From NCBI RefSeq assembly GCF_019972155.1, contig NZ_BOVL01000005.1, positions 186,001-250,000 on the forward strand: DNA of 64,000 nt, read 5' to 3'. The notes under the pieces were generated by a model. The model worked only from the letters and a program-made list of their open reading frames with translations. It had not been told where the DNA came from and ran no database searches. This document shows, piece after piece, positions 39,182 through 46,900 of the stretch. A program made the position numbers and the translations under genes. Each line of letters opens with the position of its first letter. The stretch's first letter is position 1. This DNA comes from Bradyrhizobium sp. RD5-C2. Its GTDB lineage: Bacteria; Pseudomonadota; Alphaproteobacteria; Rhizobiales; Xanthobacteraceae.

Positions 39182-39829
39182 AGTAAGAGGCCGCCATCTG
39201 CTGCCAAAATCGAGGCTCCGGTCGCGCCGAAGCGCCGTGGGCGGCCGCGCGCCTATGAGCCCGAGGTCGCGCTCGGCAAGGCGCTCGATCTGTTCCGGCG
39301 CGACGGCTTCGCCGCGACCTCGCTCGATGATCTGAGTGCTGCGACCGGCATGAACCGGCCGAGCCTCTATGGCGCGTTCGGCGACAAGCGCGAGCTCTAC
39401 ATCAAGAGCTACCAGCGCTACCGCGACGACGCGCGCGCGGCGATGGTCGACATCTTCCGCGCCGATGCGCCGCTGCGCGAGCGGCTGGAGCGCATCTATC
39501 GCATCGCGCTCGACATCTATCTCTCCGGCGAGTCCGGCCCGCGCGGCTGCTTCACGGTGATGACCGCAGCATCCGAGGCGGTGTCGGATCCTGGTATCCG
39601 CACCATGGTGGTGGAGGGACTGACCGAGCTCGACAAGGCGTTCGGCATCTGCTTCCGCCATGCCAAGGAGCGCGGCGAACTGCCTGAGGGTGCCGATCCG
39701 GCGGCACTGGCGCATCTTGCCTCCGCCACCATCCACACCATCGCGATCCGTGCCCGCGCCCGCGTGCCGCGCGGGGAACTCGAGGCGATCGTGAAGGGCG
39801 CCCTCGATGTGCTGTGCGCGGCCAAATAG
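39170..39829 (+). CDS. TetR/AcrR-family transcriptional regulator
   Basis: This 219-residue protein has a basic N-terminal tail (KRRGRPRAY) and then a TetR helix-turn-helix (LDDLSAATGMNRPSLYGAFGDKREL, contiguous in the frame). A C-terminal domain (FTVMTAASEAVSDPGIRTMV) follows. It is divergent from the GST gene, its probable target. The ligand is likely a reactive electrophile or xenobiotic; this is inference. Confidence 0.88.
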   Translation: MVQKSKRPPSAAKIEAPVAPKRRGRPRAYEPEVALGKALDLFRRDGFAATSLDDLSAATGMNRPSLYGAFGDKRELYIKSYQRYRDDARAAMVDIFRADAPLRERLERIYRIALDIYLSGESGPRGCFTVMTAASEAVSDPGIRTMVVEGLTELDKAFGICFRHAKERGELPEGADPAALAHLASATIHTIAIRARARVPRGELEAIVKGALDVLCAAK

Positions 39830-39856
39830 AGGCGGCGAAGTTTCTTCGGCAGCAAA

Positions 39857-39883
39857 TGTCGGGTGCTGTTTTTCCCGCCCGTC
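39857..39883 (+). promoter_or_regulatory. Predicted ECF42-type promoter (DHFR-like gene)
   Basis: TGTCGG (39857-39862), a 17-bp spacer, and CGTC (39880-39883) lie 37 bp upstream of the ATG at 39921. The layout is identical to five other sites in the window. Confidence 0.7.
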
Positions 39884-39920
39884 TTCCGTAAGGTCTCTCA
39901 ACCTACGGAAGTGGAATATC

Positions 39921-40571
39921 ATGGGAAAAGTCAGGACTTCGGCATTCTCGGTCTCGATCGACGGATTTGGCGCGGCACCGCGTCAGAGCCTCGAAAATCC
40001 ATTCGGCGAAGGCGGCATGGTGTTGCCCGGCTGGTTCCTCCAGACGCGGACGTTCCGCCAGACCTTCGGCCAGGACGGCGGCAGCACCGGGCTCGATGAC
40101 GAGATTGCGCGCAAAGCGATGGAAAATATCGGCGCCTGGATCCTCGGGCGGAACATGTTCGGCCCGATCCGCGGGCCGTGGCCGGATCATGCCTGGAAGG
40201 GCTGGTGGGGCGCCAATCCGCCGTATCACACGCCGGTGTTCGTGCTGACCCATCACGCGCGGCCTGACATCGAAATGGAAGGCGGCACCACGTTTCATTT
40301 CGTGACCGACGGCATTCACGCCGCGCTCGAGCGGGCGCGCGCCGTTGCGGGGGACAAGGACATCCGGGTCGGTGGCGGCGTGTCGCTGGTGCGCCAATTC
40401 CTTCAGGCACGTCTGCTCGACGAGGTGCAACTGGCGCTGTCGCCGGTGCTGCTCGGCTCGGGCGAGAATCTGTTCGCGGGCCTCGATCTGCCTGCGCTCG
40501 GCTATGGCGTCGTCTCGCATGTCGCGAGCCCGAACGCCACCCACGTCACCTTCGCGCGCAAGACATCCTGA
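39921..40571 (+). CDS. Dihydrofolate reductase-like (RibD C-terminal family) protein
   Basis: This 216-residue protein has the DHFR/RibD fold: VSIDGFGAAP at the N-terminus, WILGRNMFGP, then IRVGGGVSLVRQFLQARLLDE for the nucleotide site and LALSPVLLGSGENLF. Members of this group are widespread small reductases of unknown substrate, often in stress or resistance clusters. The ATG at 39921 is used. A predicted ECF42 promoter lies 38 bp upstream. Confidence 0.87.
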   Translation: MGKVRTSAFSVSIDGFGAAPRQSLENPFGEGGMVLPGWFLQTRTFRQTFGQDGGSTGLDDEIARKAMENIGAWILGRNMFGPIRGPWPDHAWKGWWGANPPYHTPVFVLTHHARPDIEMEGGTTFHFVTDGIHAALERARAVAGDKDIRVGGGVSLVRQFLQARLLDEVQLALSPVLLGSGENLFAGLDLPALGYGVVSHVASPNATHVTFARKTS

Positions 40572-40635
40572 ACGGTTCACACCTGCGTCAGCGGCCAAAA
40601 TTGGCCGTTGACGCGACCCGCCGTTCGGTCGTATT

Positions 40636-40656
40636 TAACCCATAGGTTATTTAACC
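40636..40656. promoter_or_regulatory. ArsR-type operator
   Basis: TAACC-CATA-GGTTA (40636-40649) is a perfect palindrome, followed at once by another TAACC (40652-40656). It is 15-35 bp upstream of the ArsR gene, consistent with autorepression. Confidence 0.6.
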
Positions 40657-40670
40657 GATGAGCTAAGTAC

Positions 40671-41075
40671 ATGCCGCTCGATCCCCTCACTTCGACCTTC
40701 GCGGCGCTGGCCGATCCGACCCGGCGCGCGATCCTGGCGCGGCTCGCGCTCGGCGAGACCTCGGTGATGGAGCTGGCAAAGCCGTTCGACATGAGCCTGC
40801 CGGCGATCTCCAAGCACCTGAAGGTGCTGGAGCATGCCGGGTTGATCTCGCGCGGGCGCGAGGCGCAGTGGCGGCCGTGCCGCATCGCGCCTGCTTCGTT
40901 CAAGCAGGTTGATGGCTGGCTCGGGAATTTCCGCCGCTTCTGGGACGAGAGCTTCAACCGCCTCGACGGTCTGCTCGAGGAGATGAAGGCGGAGGAGGCC
41001 GCAAAGGCCCCGCCGCACACCACCCGTAAAGTCAGAGTAAAGAAGGAGAAGCAACGTGGACGCACGCGTGGATAA
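40671..41075 (+). CDS. ArsR-family transcriptional regulator
   Basis: This 134-residue winged-helix repressor starts LTSTFAALADPTRRAILARL and has recognition helix DMSLPAISKHLKVLEHAGLI. It lacks the Cys metal site of arsenic sensors and belongs to the ArsR type paired with AHSA1/SRPBCC genes. Its last 20 bp overlap the AHSA1-like gene, so they form one translationally coupled operon. A TAACC-N4-GGTTA palindrome lies just upstream. Confidence 0.92.
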   Translation: MPLDPLTSTFAALADPTRRAILARLALGETSVMELAKPFDMSLPAISKHLKVLEHAGLISRGREAQWRPCRIAPASFKQVDGWLGNFRRFWDESFNRLDGLLEEMKAEEAAKAPPHTTRKVRVKKEKQRGRTRG

Positions 41076-41547
41076 GACGCTGAGGATCACCACCCCGTCG
41101 GATTTCGAGTTCGCCATGACGCGCCAGTTCGACGCGCCGCGGCGGTTCGTGTTCGACGCCATGACGAAGCCCGAATACGTCGTGCGTTGGCTCGGCTGCG
41201 AGCAGCTCACAATGCCGGTGTGCGAGATCGACCTGCGCGTCGGCGGCGCCTACCGGTTCGTGTTCCGGTCGTCCGACGGCGTCGAGCACATCCTCACCGG
41301 CACCTATCGCGAAGTGGTGCGCCCGGAGCGGCTGGCATTCGGCGAGATCTTTGCGATGCCGGGCTTCACCAGCGACGAATATCTCGTCATCTCGACCTTC
41401 GTCGAGGAAGGCGGCACCACTACGCTGACCACCACCATCCGCCATCCCACCAAGGAGGCCCGTGACGGTCATCTCAATTCCGGCATCGACAAGGGCGTCG
41501 AGCCCGCCTACGACCGGCTCGCGGAGATCGTTGCCGAGATGGGTTGA
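41056..41547 (+). CDS. AHSA1-like SRPBCC-domain protein
   Basis: This 163-residue single-domain protein has the START/SRPBCC fold signatures: FAMTRQFDAPRRFVFDAMT, then EYVVRWLGCEQL and AYRFVFRSSDGVE. Such proteins bind hydrophobic ligands, and the function here is unknown. The start is GTG at 41056 with AAGGAG upstream, overlapping the ArsR reading frame. Co-transcription with ArsR suggests its expression responds to the repressor's ligand. Confidence 0.88.
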   Translation: MDARVDKTLRITTPSDFEFAMTRQFDAPRRFVFDAMTKPEYVVRWLGCEQLTMPVCEIDLRVGGAYRFVFRSSDGVEHILTGTYREVVRPERLAFGEIFAMPGFTSDEYLVISTFVEEGGTTTLTTTIRHPTKEARDGHLNSGIDKGVEPAYDRLAEIVAEMG

Positions 41548-41599
41548 GGCCTTGGCCGAGAGTTGCGCTTCGCCAGCGAAGCGCTGCTCCATCAACATG

Positions 41600-41722
41600 G
41601 TCGTCCCTGCGAAAGCAGGGACCCATACCCCGCGGCCGGTGTAGTGAAACAGACTCGTCGTTCCACTATCGCGCGTCGATAAGCATCGGTGGTTATGGGT
41701 CCCTGCTTTCGCAGGGACGACA
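41600..41722. repeat. Palindromic intergenic repeat, family D
   Basis: Arms GTCGTCCCTGCGAAAGCAGG (41600-) and CCTGCTTTCGCAGGGACGAC (-41722) enclose about 70 bp between convergent genes. Confidence 0.78.
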
Positions 41723-41727
41723 CTGCC

Positions 41728-42693
41728 TCAATACCCCCGCGTGCGATCGACCAGGTTCTCCAACTCTCCGCCTTGCTCGAAGCGCGCGATCTGCTGAGCG
41801 ACGTATTTCGAGATCTCGTCGGCGTCGGTGTCGGCGGCGTTGTGCGGCGTCAGCACCACCTTCGGATGGCTCCAGAACGGGCTGTCTTGCGGCAGCGGCT
41901 CGGTCTCGTAGACGTCGAGCGAGGCGGCGCCCAGCGTGCCGTCGTCGAGTGCGCGCAAAATGTCCGATTCGTTCTGCAATCCGCCGCGGCCGGCATTGAT
42001 GATGACGGGCGCGCCGAGCGGGCTCTCGCGGTTCAGTTTCGCGAACGCGTCGCGATTCAGCACGTGGCGGGTATCGGGCGTCAGCGGCAGCAGGCAGACC
42101 AGGATGTTGGTCTCGCGCAGGAACGCGTCCAGCCCCTCGGTGCCGTGGTGGCAGGCGACGCCGTCGATCCGCTTCTCGCTGCGGCTCCAGCCGACGACGC
42201 GGAAGCCGAGCGCGCGCAGCGCATGCGCCGAGGCCGCGCCGAGCGTGCCGAGCCCCATCACGCCGACAGTGATCGCGCTTGCCGCCCATTGATAGTCCGG
42301 GGCCCAGCGCTTCGCTCGCTGCGACTCCCGCAGGTAAAGCTCCTGGCGGTGATGCATCAGCACATGCAGCACGACATATTCGGTCATGCGGTCGGTGAGA
42401 TCGCCGACCGCGACCCGCACCAGTGGCACATCGGGCAGCGAGCGGTCGGCCATCAGCGCGTCGACGCCGGCGCCGAGATTGAAGATGACGCGGAGGTTCT
42501 TGAACGCCGCGAGTTCGCCCGGCTTCGGCTTCCACACCGCGGCATAGTGCACCTCGGCGGGATCGAGCGCGCCGTCCGGCAGCAGCACCACGGGGCGGTC
42601 CGGGCAGGCCGTGTCGAATCGCGCCTTCCAGCGCGCCGACGACCAGTTTTCCGAGCCGCCATTGATCAGCAGCGCCAGTGCGCCTTTGCCCAT
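41728..42693 (-). CDS. D-2-hydroxyacid dehydrogenase, glyoxylate/hydroxypyruvate reductase A type
   Basis: This 321-residue protein has the NAD(P)-binding motif VGVMGLGTLGAASAHAL near residue 137. Active-site Arg, Glu and His lie in NAGRGGLQNESD, LDVYETEPLPQ and LTPHNAAD. The length and the FNLGAGVDAL segment match GhrA-like enzymes, which reduce glyoxylate and hydroxypyruvate. A perfect CRP-type palindrome lies 21 bp upstream of its start in the divergent promoter region. Confidence 0.9.
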   Translation of the reverse strand: MGKGALALLINGGSENWSSARWKARFDTACPDRPVVLLPDGALDPAEVHYAAVWKPKPGELAAFKNLRVIFNLGAGVDALMADRSLPDVPLVRVAVGDLTDRMTEYVVLHVLMHHRQELYLRESQRAKRWAPDYQWAASAITVGVMGLGTLGAASAHALRALGFRVVGWSRSEKRIDGVACHHGTEGLDAFLRETNILVCLLPLTPDTRHVLNRDAFAKLNRESPLGAPVIINAGRGGLQNESDILRALDDGTLGAASLDVYETEPLPQDSPFWSHPKVVLTPHNAADTDADEISKYVAQQIARFEQGGELENLVDRTRGY

Positions 42694-42713
42694 CCGGATA
42701 CCTCCAATTTCAA

Positions 42714-42729
42714 TGTGATATAGATCACA
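42714..42729. promoter_or_regulatory. Perfect CRP/FNR-family palindrome
   Basis: TGTGATATAGATCACA matches TGTGA-N6-TCACA with 6-bp perfect arms (TGTGAT/ATCACA). It sits between the GhrA-like gene (leftward) and a small exported-protein gene (rightward), 21 bp and 53 bp from their starts. Confidence 0.7.
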
Positions 42730-42782
42730 GAGCGAGCCTGGCTCGCTCCCTAGTCTCCTGCCATCAACCGGGGAGAACTTCC

Positions 42783-43070
42783 ATGCGCAAGCTGATCCTG
42801 ATCTCGGCTTTCATCGCAGCCACCGCCACCACCGCGCACGCCGGCCAGAGCCGCGGCCTGGTGCTCGCAAATGCCGACACGCCAGCTCAGGCGCAACCGG
42901 CCGTTGCGCCCGCTCCGGCCGAAGCCCAGCCGGCCCCGTCGCAGGCCCAGTCGGCCGAGGCCCCGCGGCCGCAGGCGTCGCGGCCGGTGAAGAGGAGCCA
43001 GGCCAGCCGCCGGGAGAGCGACGAGGCCAAGGCGCGCCGGATCGCCGCTCGTTACGGCGTCTATTGGTGA
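42783..43070 (+). CDS. Small exported Ala/Pro/Gln-rich protein
   Basis: This 95-residue protein has a signal peptide (MRKLILISAFIAATATTAHA), an Ala/Pro/Gln-rich middle, and a basic C-terminus (AKARRIAARYGVYW). No domain is recognised. The GGGGAG ribosome-binding site precedes the ATG. It is divergent from the GhrA-like gene across the CRP-type palindrome. Confidence 0.65.
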   Translation: MRKLILISAFIAATATTAHAGQSRGLVLANADTPAQAQPAVAPAPAEAQPAPSQAQSAEAPRPQASRPVKRSQASRRESDEAKARRIAARYGVYW

Positions 43071-43205
43071 TCGCAGCATCGTTGCCACGGTGATGACCTG
43101 ACGCGCCATCGCTGTGGCCTCAGCCTTCAGTCTGTCGCGACGCGCCATGAAACGTCGGCCCAATCCATCGCCGGCATCCGGAACCTAAATTTCTTTCGCG
43201 CCGCC

Positions 43206-43232
43206 TGTCGGCAGCGGGCATAATCGTTCGTT
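43206..43232 (+). promoter_or_regulatory. Predicted ECF42-type promoter (DGPF-sigma operon)
   Basis: TGTCGG (43206-43211), 17 bp, then CGTT (43229-43232), 27 bp before the DGPF gene start. The last base of the -10 element differs from the other five sites (CGTT, not CGTC). It would place the sigma operon under its own control. Confidence 0.6.
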
Positions 43233-43259
43233 CTTGCAATGAACGGAGATGCCTTTTCG

Positions 43260-43628
43260 ATGCTGTACGCCATCCTCTGCTATCATGACGAAGACATGGT
43301 CGGTTCCTGGAGCAAGGAGCACGACGCCTCGGTCATGCAGAAATTGTCGGTCGTGCAGGACAAGCTCGCCAAGCAGGGCCGGCTCGGCCCGGTGGCGCGG
43401 CTGCTGCCGACCACCGCGGCGACCACGCTGCGCAAGGAAAACCCGCCGCTGGTGCTCGACGGCCCGTTCGCCGAAACCAAGGAGCAGCTGCTCGGCTTCT
43501 ATCTGGTGGAGGGCAAGAACCTCGACGAGGTGCTCGACATCGCGCGCGACCTCGGCGAGGCCAATCCCGGCGGCACCTATGAGATCCGCCCGGTCGGCTA
43601 CTTCAATCAGGGGGGCACGAAGGCGTGA
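43260..43628 (+). CDS. DGPF-motif YCII-family protein linked to ECF42 sigma factor
   Basis: This 122-residue ferredoxin-like-fold protein has the DGPF signature (VLDGPFAETKEQLLGFYLVE, motif at 67-70) and a C-terminal YEIRPVGYF strand. DGPF proteins are the conserved genomic partners of ECF42 sigma factors, though their biochemical role is unsettled. The gene overlaps the sigma-factor start by GTGA (43625-43628). I chose the ATG at 43260; one at 43239 is possible. Confidence 0.88.
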   Translation: MLYAILCYHDEDMVGSWSKEHDASVMQKLSVVQDKLAKQGRLGPVARLLPTTAATTLRKENPPLVLDGPFAETKEQLLGFYLVEGKNLDEVLDIARDLGEANPGGTYEIRPVGYFNQGGTKA

Positions 43629-44902
43629 GCATGACCGACACCGCCTGGATCGATGCCGCGCTCACGTCGGCGCGTCCCCAGGCGGTTGGCGCGCTGCTGC
43701 GCTACTTCCGCAATCTCGATACCGCCGAGGAGGCCTTCCAGAACGCCTGCCTGCGGGCGCTGAAGAGCTGGCCACAGAACGGCCCGCCGCGCGATCCCGC
43801 GGCGTGGCTGATCATGGTTGGCCGCAATGTCGCGATCGACGACATCCGGCGCGGCAAGAAGCAGGAGCCGTTGCCCGACGATGACCAGGCGATCTCCGAC
43901 CTCGGCGATGCCGAGGAAGAGCTCGCCGAGCGCCTCGACGGTTCGCATTACCGCGACGACATCCTGCGGCTCTTGTTCATCTGCTGCCACAAGGACCTGC
44001 CGGCGACGCAGCAGATCGCGCTCGCGCTGCGCATCGTCTCCGGTCTGTCGGTGAAGCAGATCGCGCGCGCCTTCCTGGTCTCGGAAGCCGCGATGGAGCA
44101 GCGCATCACGCGGGCCAAGACCCGCGTCGCCGACGCCGATGTGCCGTTCGAGACGCCGGGCGCGGTCGAGCGCAGCGAGCGGCTCGTCTCGGTCGCCGCG
44201 ATGATCTATTTGATCTTCAACGAGGGCTATTCGGCGAGCGGCGACACCGCTCAAATTCGCTCGCCGCTGTGCGAGGAGGCGATCCGGCTGGCCCGCCTGC
44301 TGCTGCGGCTGTTCCAGAGCGAGCCGGAGATCATGGGGCTGACGGCGCTGTTGCTGTTGCAGCACGCCCGCGCCGCCGCGCGGTTCGACGCCGATGGCGC
44401 GGTGATCCTGCTCGACGACCAGGACCGCAGCCTGTGGAACCAGAAGCTGATCGCCGAAGGCCTCGCGCTGATCGACAAGGCGATGCGTCATCGCCGCAGC
44501 GGGCCCTATCAGGTGCAGGCCGCGATCGCCGCACTCCATGCCCGCGCGGAAAAGCCCGAGGATACCGACTGGACCCAGATCGACCTGCTTTATGGCGCGC
44601 TCGAGATCATGCAGCCGTCGCCGGTGATCACGCTCAATCGCGCCGTTGCGGTCTCCAAGGTGAAGGGGCCGGAAGCCGCGCTCGAGATGATCGAGCCGTT
44701 AGCGCCGCGGCTCTCCAATTATTTCCACTATTTCGGCGTGCGCGGCGCCTTCCTGATGCAGCTCGGCCGCAACGAGGAGGCCCGCGTCACGTTCGACCGC
44801 GCCATCGCGCTCGCCAACACCACCGCCGAAGCCGCCCATATCCGCATGCATATCGACCGCCTGATGCGCGACAGCCAGCCGCGCAATGTGAAGGCGAAGT
44901 AG
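43625..44902 (+). CDS. ECF42-type RNA polymerase sigma factor with TPR-like C-terminal extension
   Basis: This 425-residue protein is far longer than a typical 180-residue ECF sigma factor. It has region 2 (about 17-85: AEEAFQNACLRALKSW, NVAIDDIRRGKK), region 4 (about 125-170: LSVKQIARAFLVSEAAMEQR), then a helical extension starting with YLIFNEGYSASGD (195-207). This is the architecture of group ECF42, in which the extension replaces an anti-sigma factor. It is coupled to the DGPF gene upstream. Six TGTCGG-N17-CGTC-like sites in the window are its predicted promoters. GTG 43625 or ATG 43631 may be the start. Confidence 0.9.
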   Translation: MSMTDTAWIDAALTSARPQAVGALLRYFRNLDTAEEAFQNACLRALKSWPQNGPPRDPAAWLIMVGRNVAIDDIRRGKKQEPLPDDDQAISDLGDAEEELAERLDGSHYRDDILRLLFICCHKDLPATQQIALALRIVSGLSVKQIARAFLVSEAAMEQRITRAKTRVADADVPFETPGAVERSERLVSVAAMIYLIFNEGYSASGDTAQIRSPLCEEAIRLARLLLRLFQSEPEIMGLTALLLLQHARAAARFDADGAVILLDDQDRSLWNQKLIAEGLALIDKAMRHRRSGPYQVQAAIAALHARAEKPEDTDWTQIDLLYGALEIMQPSPVITLNRAVAVSKVKGPEAALEMIEPLAPRLSNYFHYFGVRGAFLMQLGRNEEARVTFDRAIALANTTAEAAHIRMHIDRLMRDSQPRNVKAK

Positions 44903-44948
44903 TCAGCCAGAGCTTGCGTTGCTCCAAGCTGAGAGACTTCCCGCATGA

Positions 44949-45113
44949 ACCCCTCTCCCTAACCCTCTCCCGCAAGGGGAGAGGGAACCCCTCCGCCGGT
45001 GCTTCCCTCACGTCGGATTATCAAGCGCTGAAATTTTGTGAACGAGCGCAAGTGAGGTGAGCGCGCTCGACAGGCTCCCTCCCCCCTTGTGGGGGAGGGT
45101 TGGGGAGAGGGGT
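44949..45113. repeat. Composite family F repeat region
   Basis: Two family F hairpins (44949-44993 with CCCTCTCCCGCAAGGGGAGAGGG; 45073-45113 with CCCTCCCCCCTTGTGGGGGAGGG) occupy most of the 355-bp gap after the sigma factor. The rest of the gap holds the ECF42-like promoter of the DoxX gene and no other gene that I can see. Confidence 0.7.
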
Positions 45114-45190
45114 AAGCCCCGGGCGAGCTGACCGATGTGTGCGTCGCTCTCGCAACTCTGGTCGCGGCTGCGAAAAATCTTCACCGCCCT

Positions 45191-45217
45191 TGTCGGCCCC
45201 GCGCTCCTCCGTTCGTC
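45191..45217 (+). promoter_or_regulatory. Predicted ECF42-type promoter (DoxX operon)
   Basis: TGTCGG (45191-45196), 17 bp, CGTC (45214-45217), 40 bp upstream of the DoxX-like gene start. Confidence 0.7.
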
Positions 45218-45257
45218 ATGAAGGCAGAGAGCATCACCAAGCGTTACGGAGCCTGCC

Positions 45258-45668
45258 ATGCCGACGATCGTCGACACCGAAATCTCGAAGCCCGCCCGCA
45301 TCACTGGCCGCGTCGTCAGCGGCGTGGTCGTCCTTTTCCTGTTGTTCGATGGCGCCATCAAGCTGTTGCCATTGCCCGTCGTCACCGAGACCATGGACAA
45401 GATGGGCTTTGGTGCGAGCGATACGCTGGCGCGCAGCCTCGGCATCATCACCATCGTCTGCACGCTGCTGTACTCGGTGCCGCCGACCTCGATCCTCGGC
45501 GCCATCCTGCTCACCGGCTATCTCGGCGGCGCGATCGCGTCCCATGTGCGGATCGGCAGCCCGCTGTTCAGCCACACCCTGTTCGGGCTCTATCTCGGCC
45601 TGATGGTGTGGGGCGGGCTCTATCTGCGCGACGGCAATCTGCGTGCGCTGCTTCCGTTCCGCCGCTGA
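45258..45668 (+). CDS. DoxX-family membrane protein
   Basis: This 136-residue protein has four predicted membrane helices (VVSGVVVLFLLFDGAIKLL; LGIITIVCTLLYSV; ILGAILLTGYLGGAIASHV; LFGLYLGLMVWGGLYL). This is the pattern of small DoxX-like proteins associated with redox stress. It starts 41 bp after a predicted ECF42 promoter and is followed 34 bp later by an SRPBCC gene in the same direction. Confidence 0.85.
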   Translation: MPTIVDTEISKPARITGRVVSGVVVLFLLFDGAIKLLPLPVVTETMDKMGFGASDTLARSLGIITIVCTLLYSVPPTSILGAILLTGYLGGAIASHVRIGSPLFSHTLFGLYLGLMVWGGLYLRDGNLRALLPFRR

Positions 45669-45702
45669 GCTATCATCTCAATTGATCTACCTGGAGACCA
45701 TC

Positions 45703-46239
45703 ATGTTCGAGACCATTGCCATCATCGCGGTCATCCTCGCGATTGCGATTGCCGTCATCCTCGTCCTCGCGGCGACCAAGCCGAGCACGTTCCGCGTCAC
45801 GCGTGCGACCAGTATCAATGCGCCGGCGGAACGGATCTTTCCATTGATCGACGATTTCCGGCAGTGGACGGTCTGGTCGCCTTACGAGAACCGGGACCCG
45901 GCCATGAAGCGCAGCTATGACGGCGCCGGGCGCGGGCAGGGGGCGGTCTATGCCTGGGACGGCAACAAGAATGTCGGCACCGGTCGCATGGAGATCCTGC
46001 AATCGTCCGCGCCGTCGAAGGTCGTCATCAAGCTCGACTTCCTCAAGCCGTTTGAGGGCCACAACACCGCCGAGTTCACAATGCTGCCGCAGGGAGATGC
46101 GACCAGCGTCACATGGACGATGTATGGTCCGGCCGTCTTCATGTCGAAGGTGATGCAGGTGTTCATGAACCTGGATCACATGATCGGCAAGGATTTCGAG
46201 GTCGGTCTCGCCAATCTGAAGAAGCTGACTGAAAAATAG
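45703..46239 (+). CDS. Membrane-anchored SRPBCC-domain protein
   Basis: This 178-residue protein begins with a single membrane helix (IAIIAVILAIAIAVILVLAA). It continues with an SRPBCC/polyketide-cyclase domain (TRATSINAPAERIFPLIDD, WSPYENRDPAMKRSY, then KDFEVGLANLKK). The anchor suggests it binds a lipid-like ligand at the inner membrane. It is probably co-transcribed with the DoxX-like gene and thus part of the predicted ECF42 regulon. Confidence 0.85.
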   Translation: MFETIAIIAVILAIAIAVILVLAATKPSTFRVTRATSINAPAERIFPLIDDFRQWTVWSPYENRDPAMKRSYDGAGRGQGAVYAWDGNKNVGTGRMEILQSSAPSKVVIKLDFLKPFEGHNTAEFTMLPQGDATSVTWTMYGPAVFMSKVMQVFMNLDHMIGKDFEVGLANLKKLTEK

Positions 46240-46298
46240 CAAGCGTTTTCGAGCGAAGTGGTTACCGGTTCGCGCGAAGAAAACGCCTCAAACGAAAA
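46239..46298. repeat. Dispersed intergenic repeat, family B
   Basis: GCGTTTTCGAGCGAAGTGG...ACCGGTTCGCG...GAAAACGC is a recognisable Rhizobiales-type dispersed element with GCGTTTTC/GAAAACGC inverted ends. It lies between the SRPBCC and VOC genes. Confidence 0.6.
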
Positions 46299-46318
46299 TC
46301 TACCCCAGGGAGCATGTG

Positions 46319-46729
46319 ATGCAGGTCAACCCCTATCTCTCTTACGACGGCAATTGCGGCGCCGCGCTGAACTTCTACCAGAAGGTTCTCGGTGCGCGGA
46401 TCGAGGAATCCTATCCTTACGGCGAGGGTAATCCGGAGATGCAGACGCCGCCCGGATGGAAGGACAAGATCATGCACGCCCGGGTCTCGATCGACGGCGA
46501 GATCATCATGGCCTCCGATGCCCCGCCCGGCCACTTCCAGAAGCCGCAAGGGTTTCACGTCTCGCTGCAGGTCGAGGATCCCGCGGAAGCCGAGCGCCGC
46601 TTCAAGGCGCTGTCCGAAGGCGGCACCGTCACCATGCCGTTCGGCAAGACCTTCTTCTCCAACGGTTTTGGCATGTGCGTCGATCAGTTCGGCATCCCCT
46701 GGATGGTGAACTGCCCGCAGCAGATGTAG
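46319..46729 (+). CDS. PhnB-like VOC-superfamily protein
   Basis: This 136-residue protein matches the PhnB/3-demethylubiquinone-methyltransferase-like VOC group: NPYLSYDGNCGAALNFYQKV, MHARVSIDGEIIMASD, GGTVTMPFGKTFFSNGFG and DQFGIPWMVN. Metal ligands are not conserved as in true glyoxalases, and the function is unknown. The start is ATG 46319 with AGGGAG upstream; GTG 46316 is possible. It may be the last gene of the DoxX/SRPBCC unit. Confidence 0.86.
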   Translation: MQVNPYLSYDGNCGAALNFYQKVLGARIEESYPYGEGNPEMQTPPGWKDKIMHARVSIDGEIIMASDAPPGHFQKPQGFHVSLQVEDPAEAERRFKALSEGGTVTMPFGKTFFSNGFGMCVDQFGIPWMVNCPQQM

Positions 46730-46751
46730 TCACGCGACAACCCGATTGGAC

Positions 46752-46884
46752 CGTCATCCTGAGGTGGCCGCTCCTTCAGCGGCCCTCGAAGGATGGACGG
46801 CCCGGCTGGTGGCCGTGCATCCTTCGAGGCTCGCAAGGGCTCGCACCTCCAGCGACAATGGCGTTGCCATTGCGCGGGGATGAC
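46752..46884. repeat. Palindromic intergenic repeat, family C
   Basis: CGTCATCCTGAGGTGGCCGC at the left and a rearranged CTCGAAGGATG...CATCCTTCGAGG palindrome in the middle lie between convergent genes. Confidence 0.7.
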
Positions 46885-46900
46885 GGGACGGAGAGCGCGC

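Noticed and set aside
43133-43156. TGTCGC...CGTC upstream of the DGPF gene
   Set aside because: The spacer is about 14 bp; the 43206 site has the right spacing and distance.
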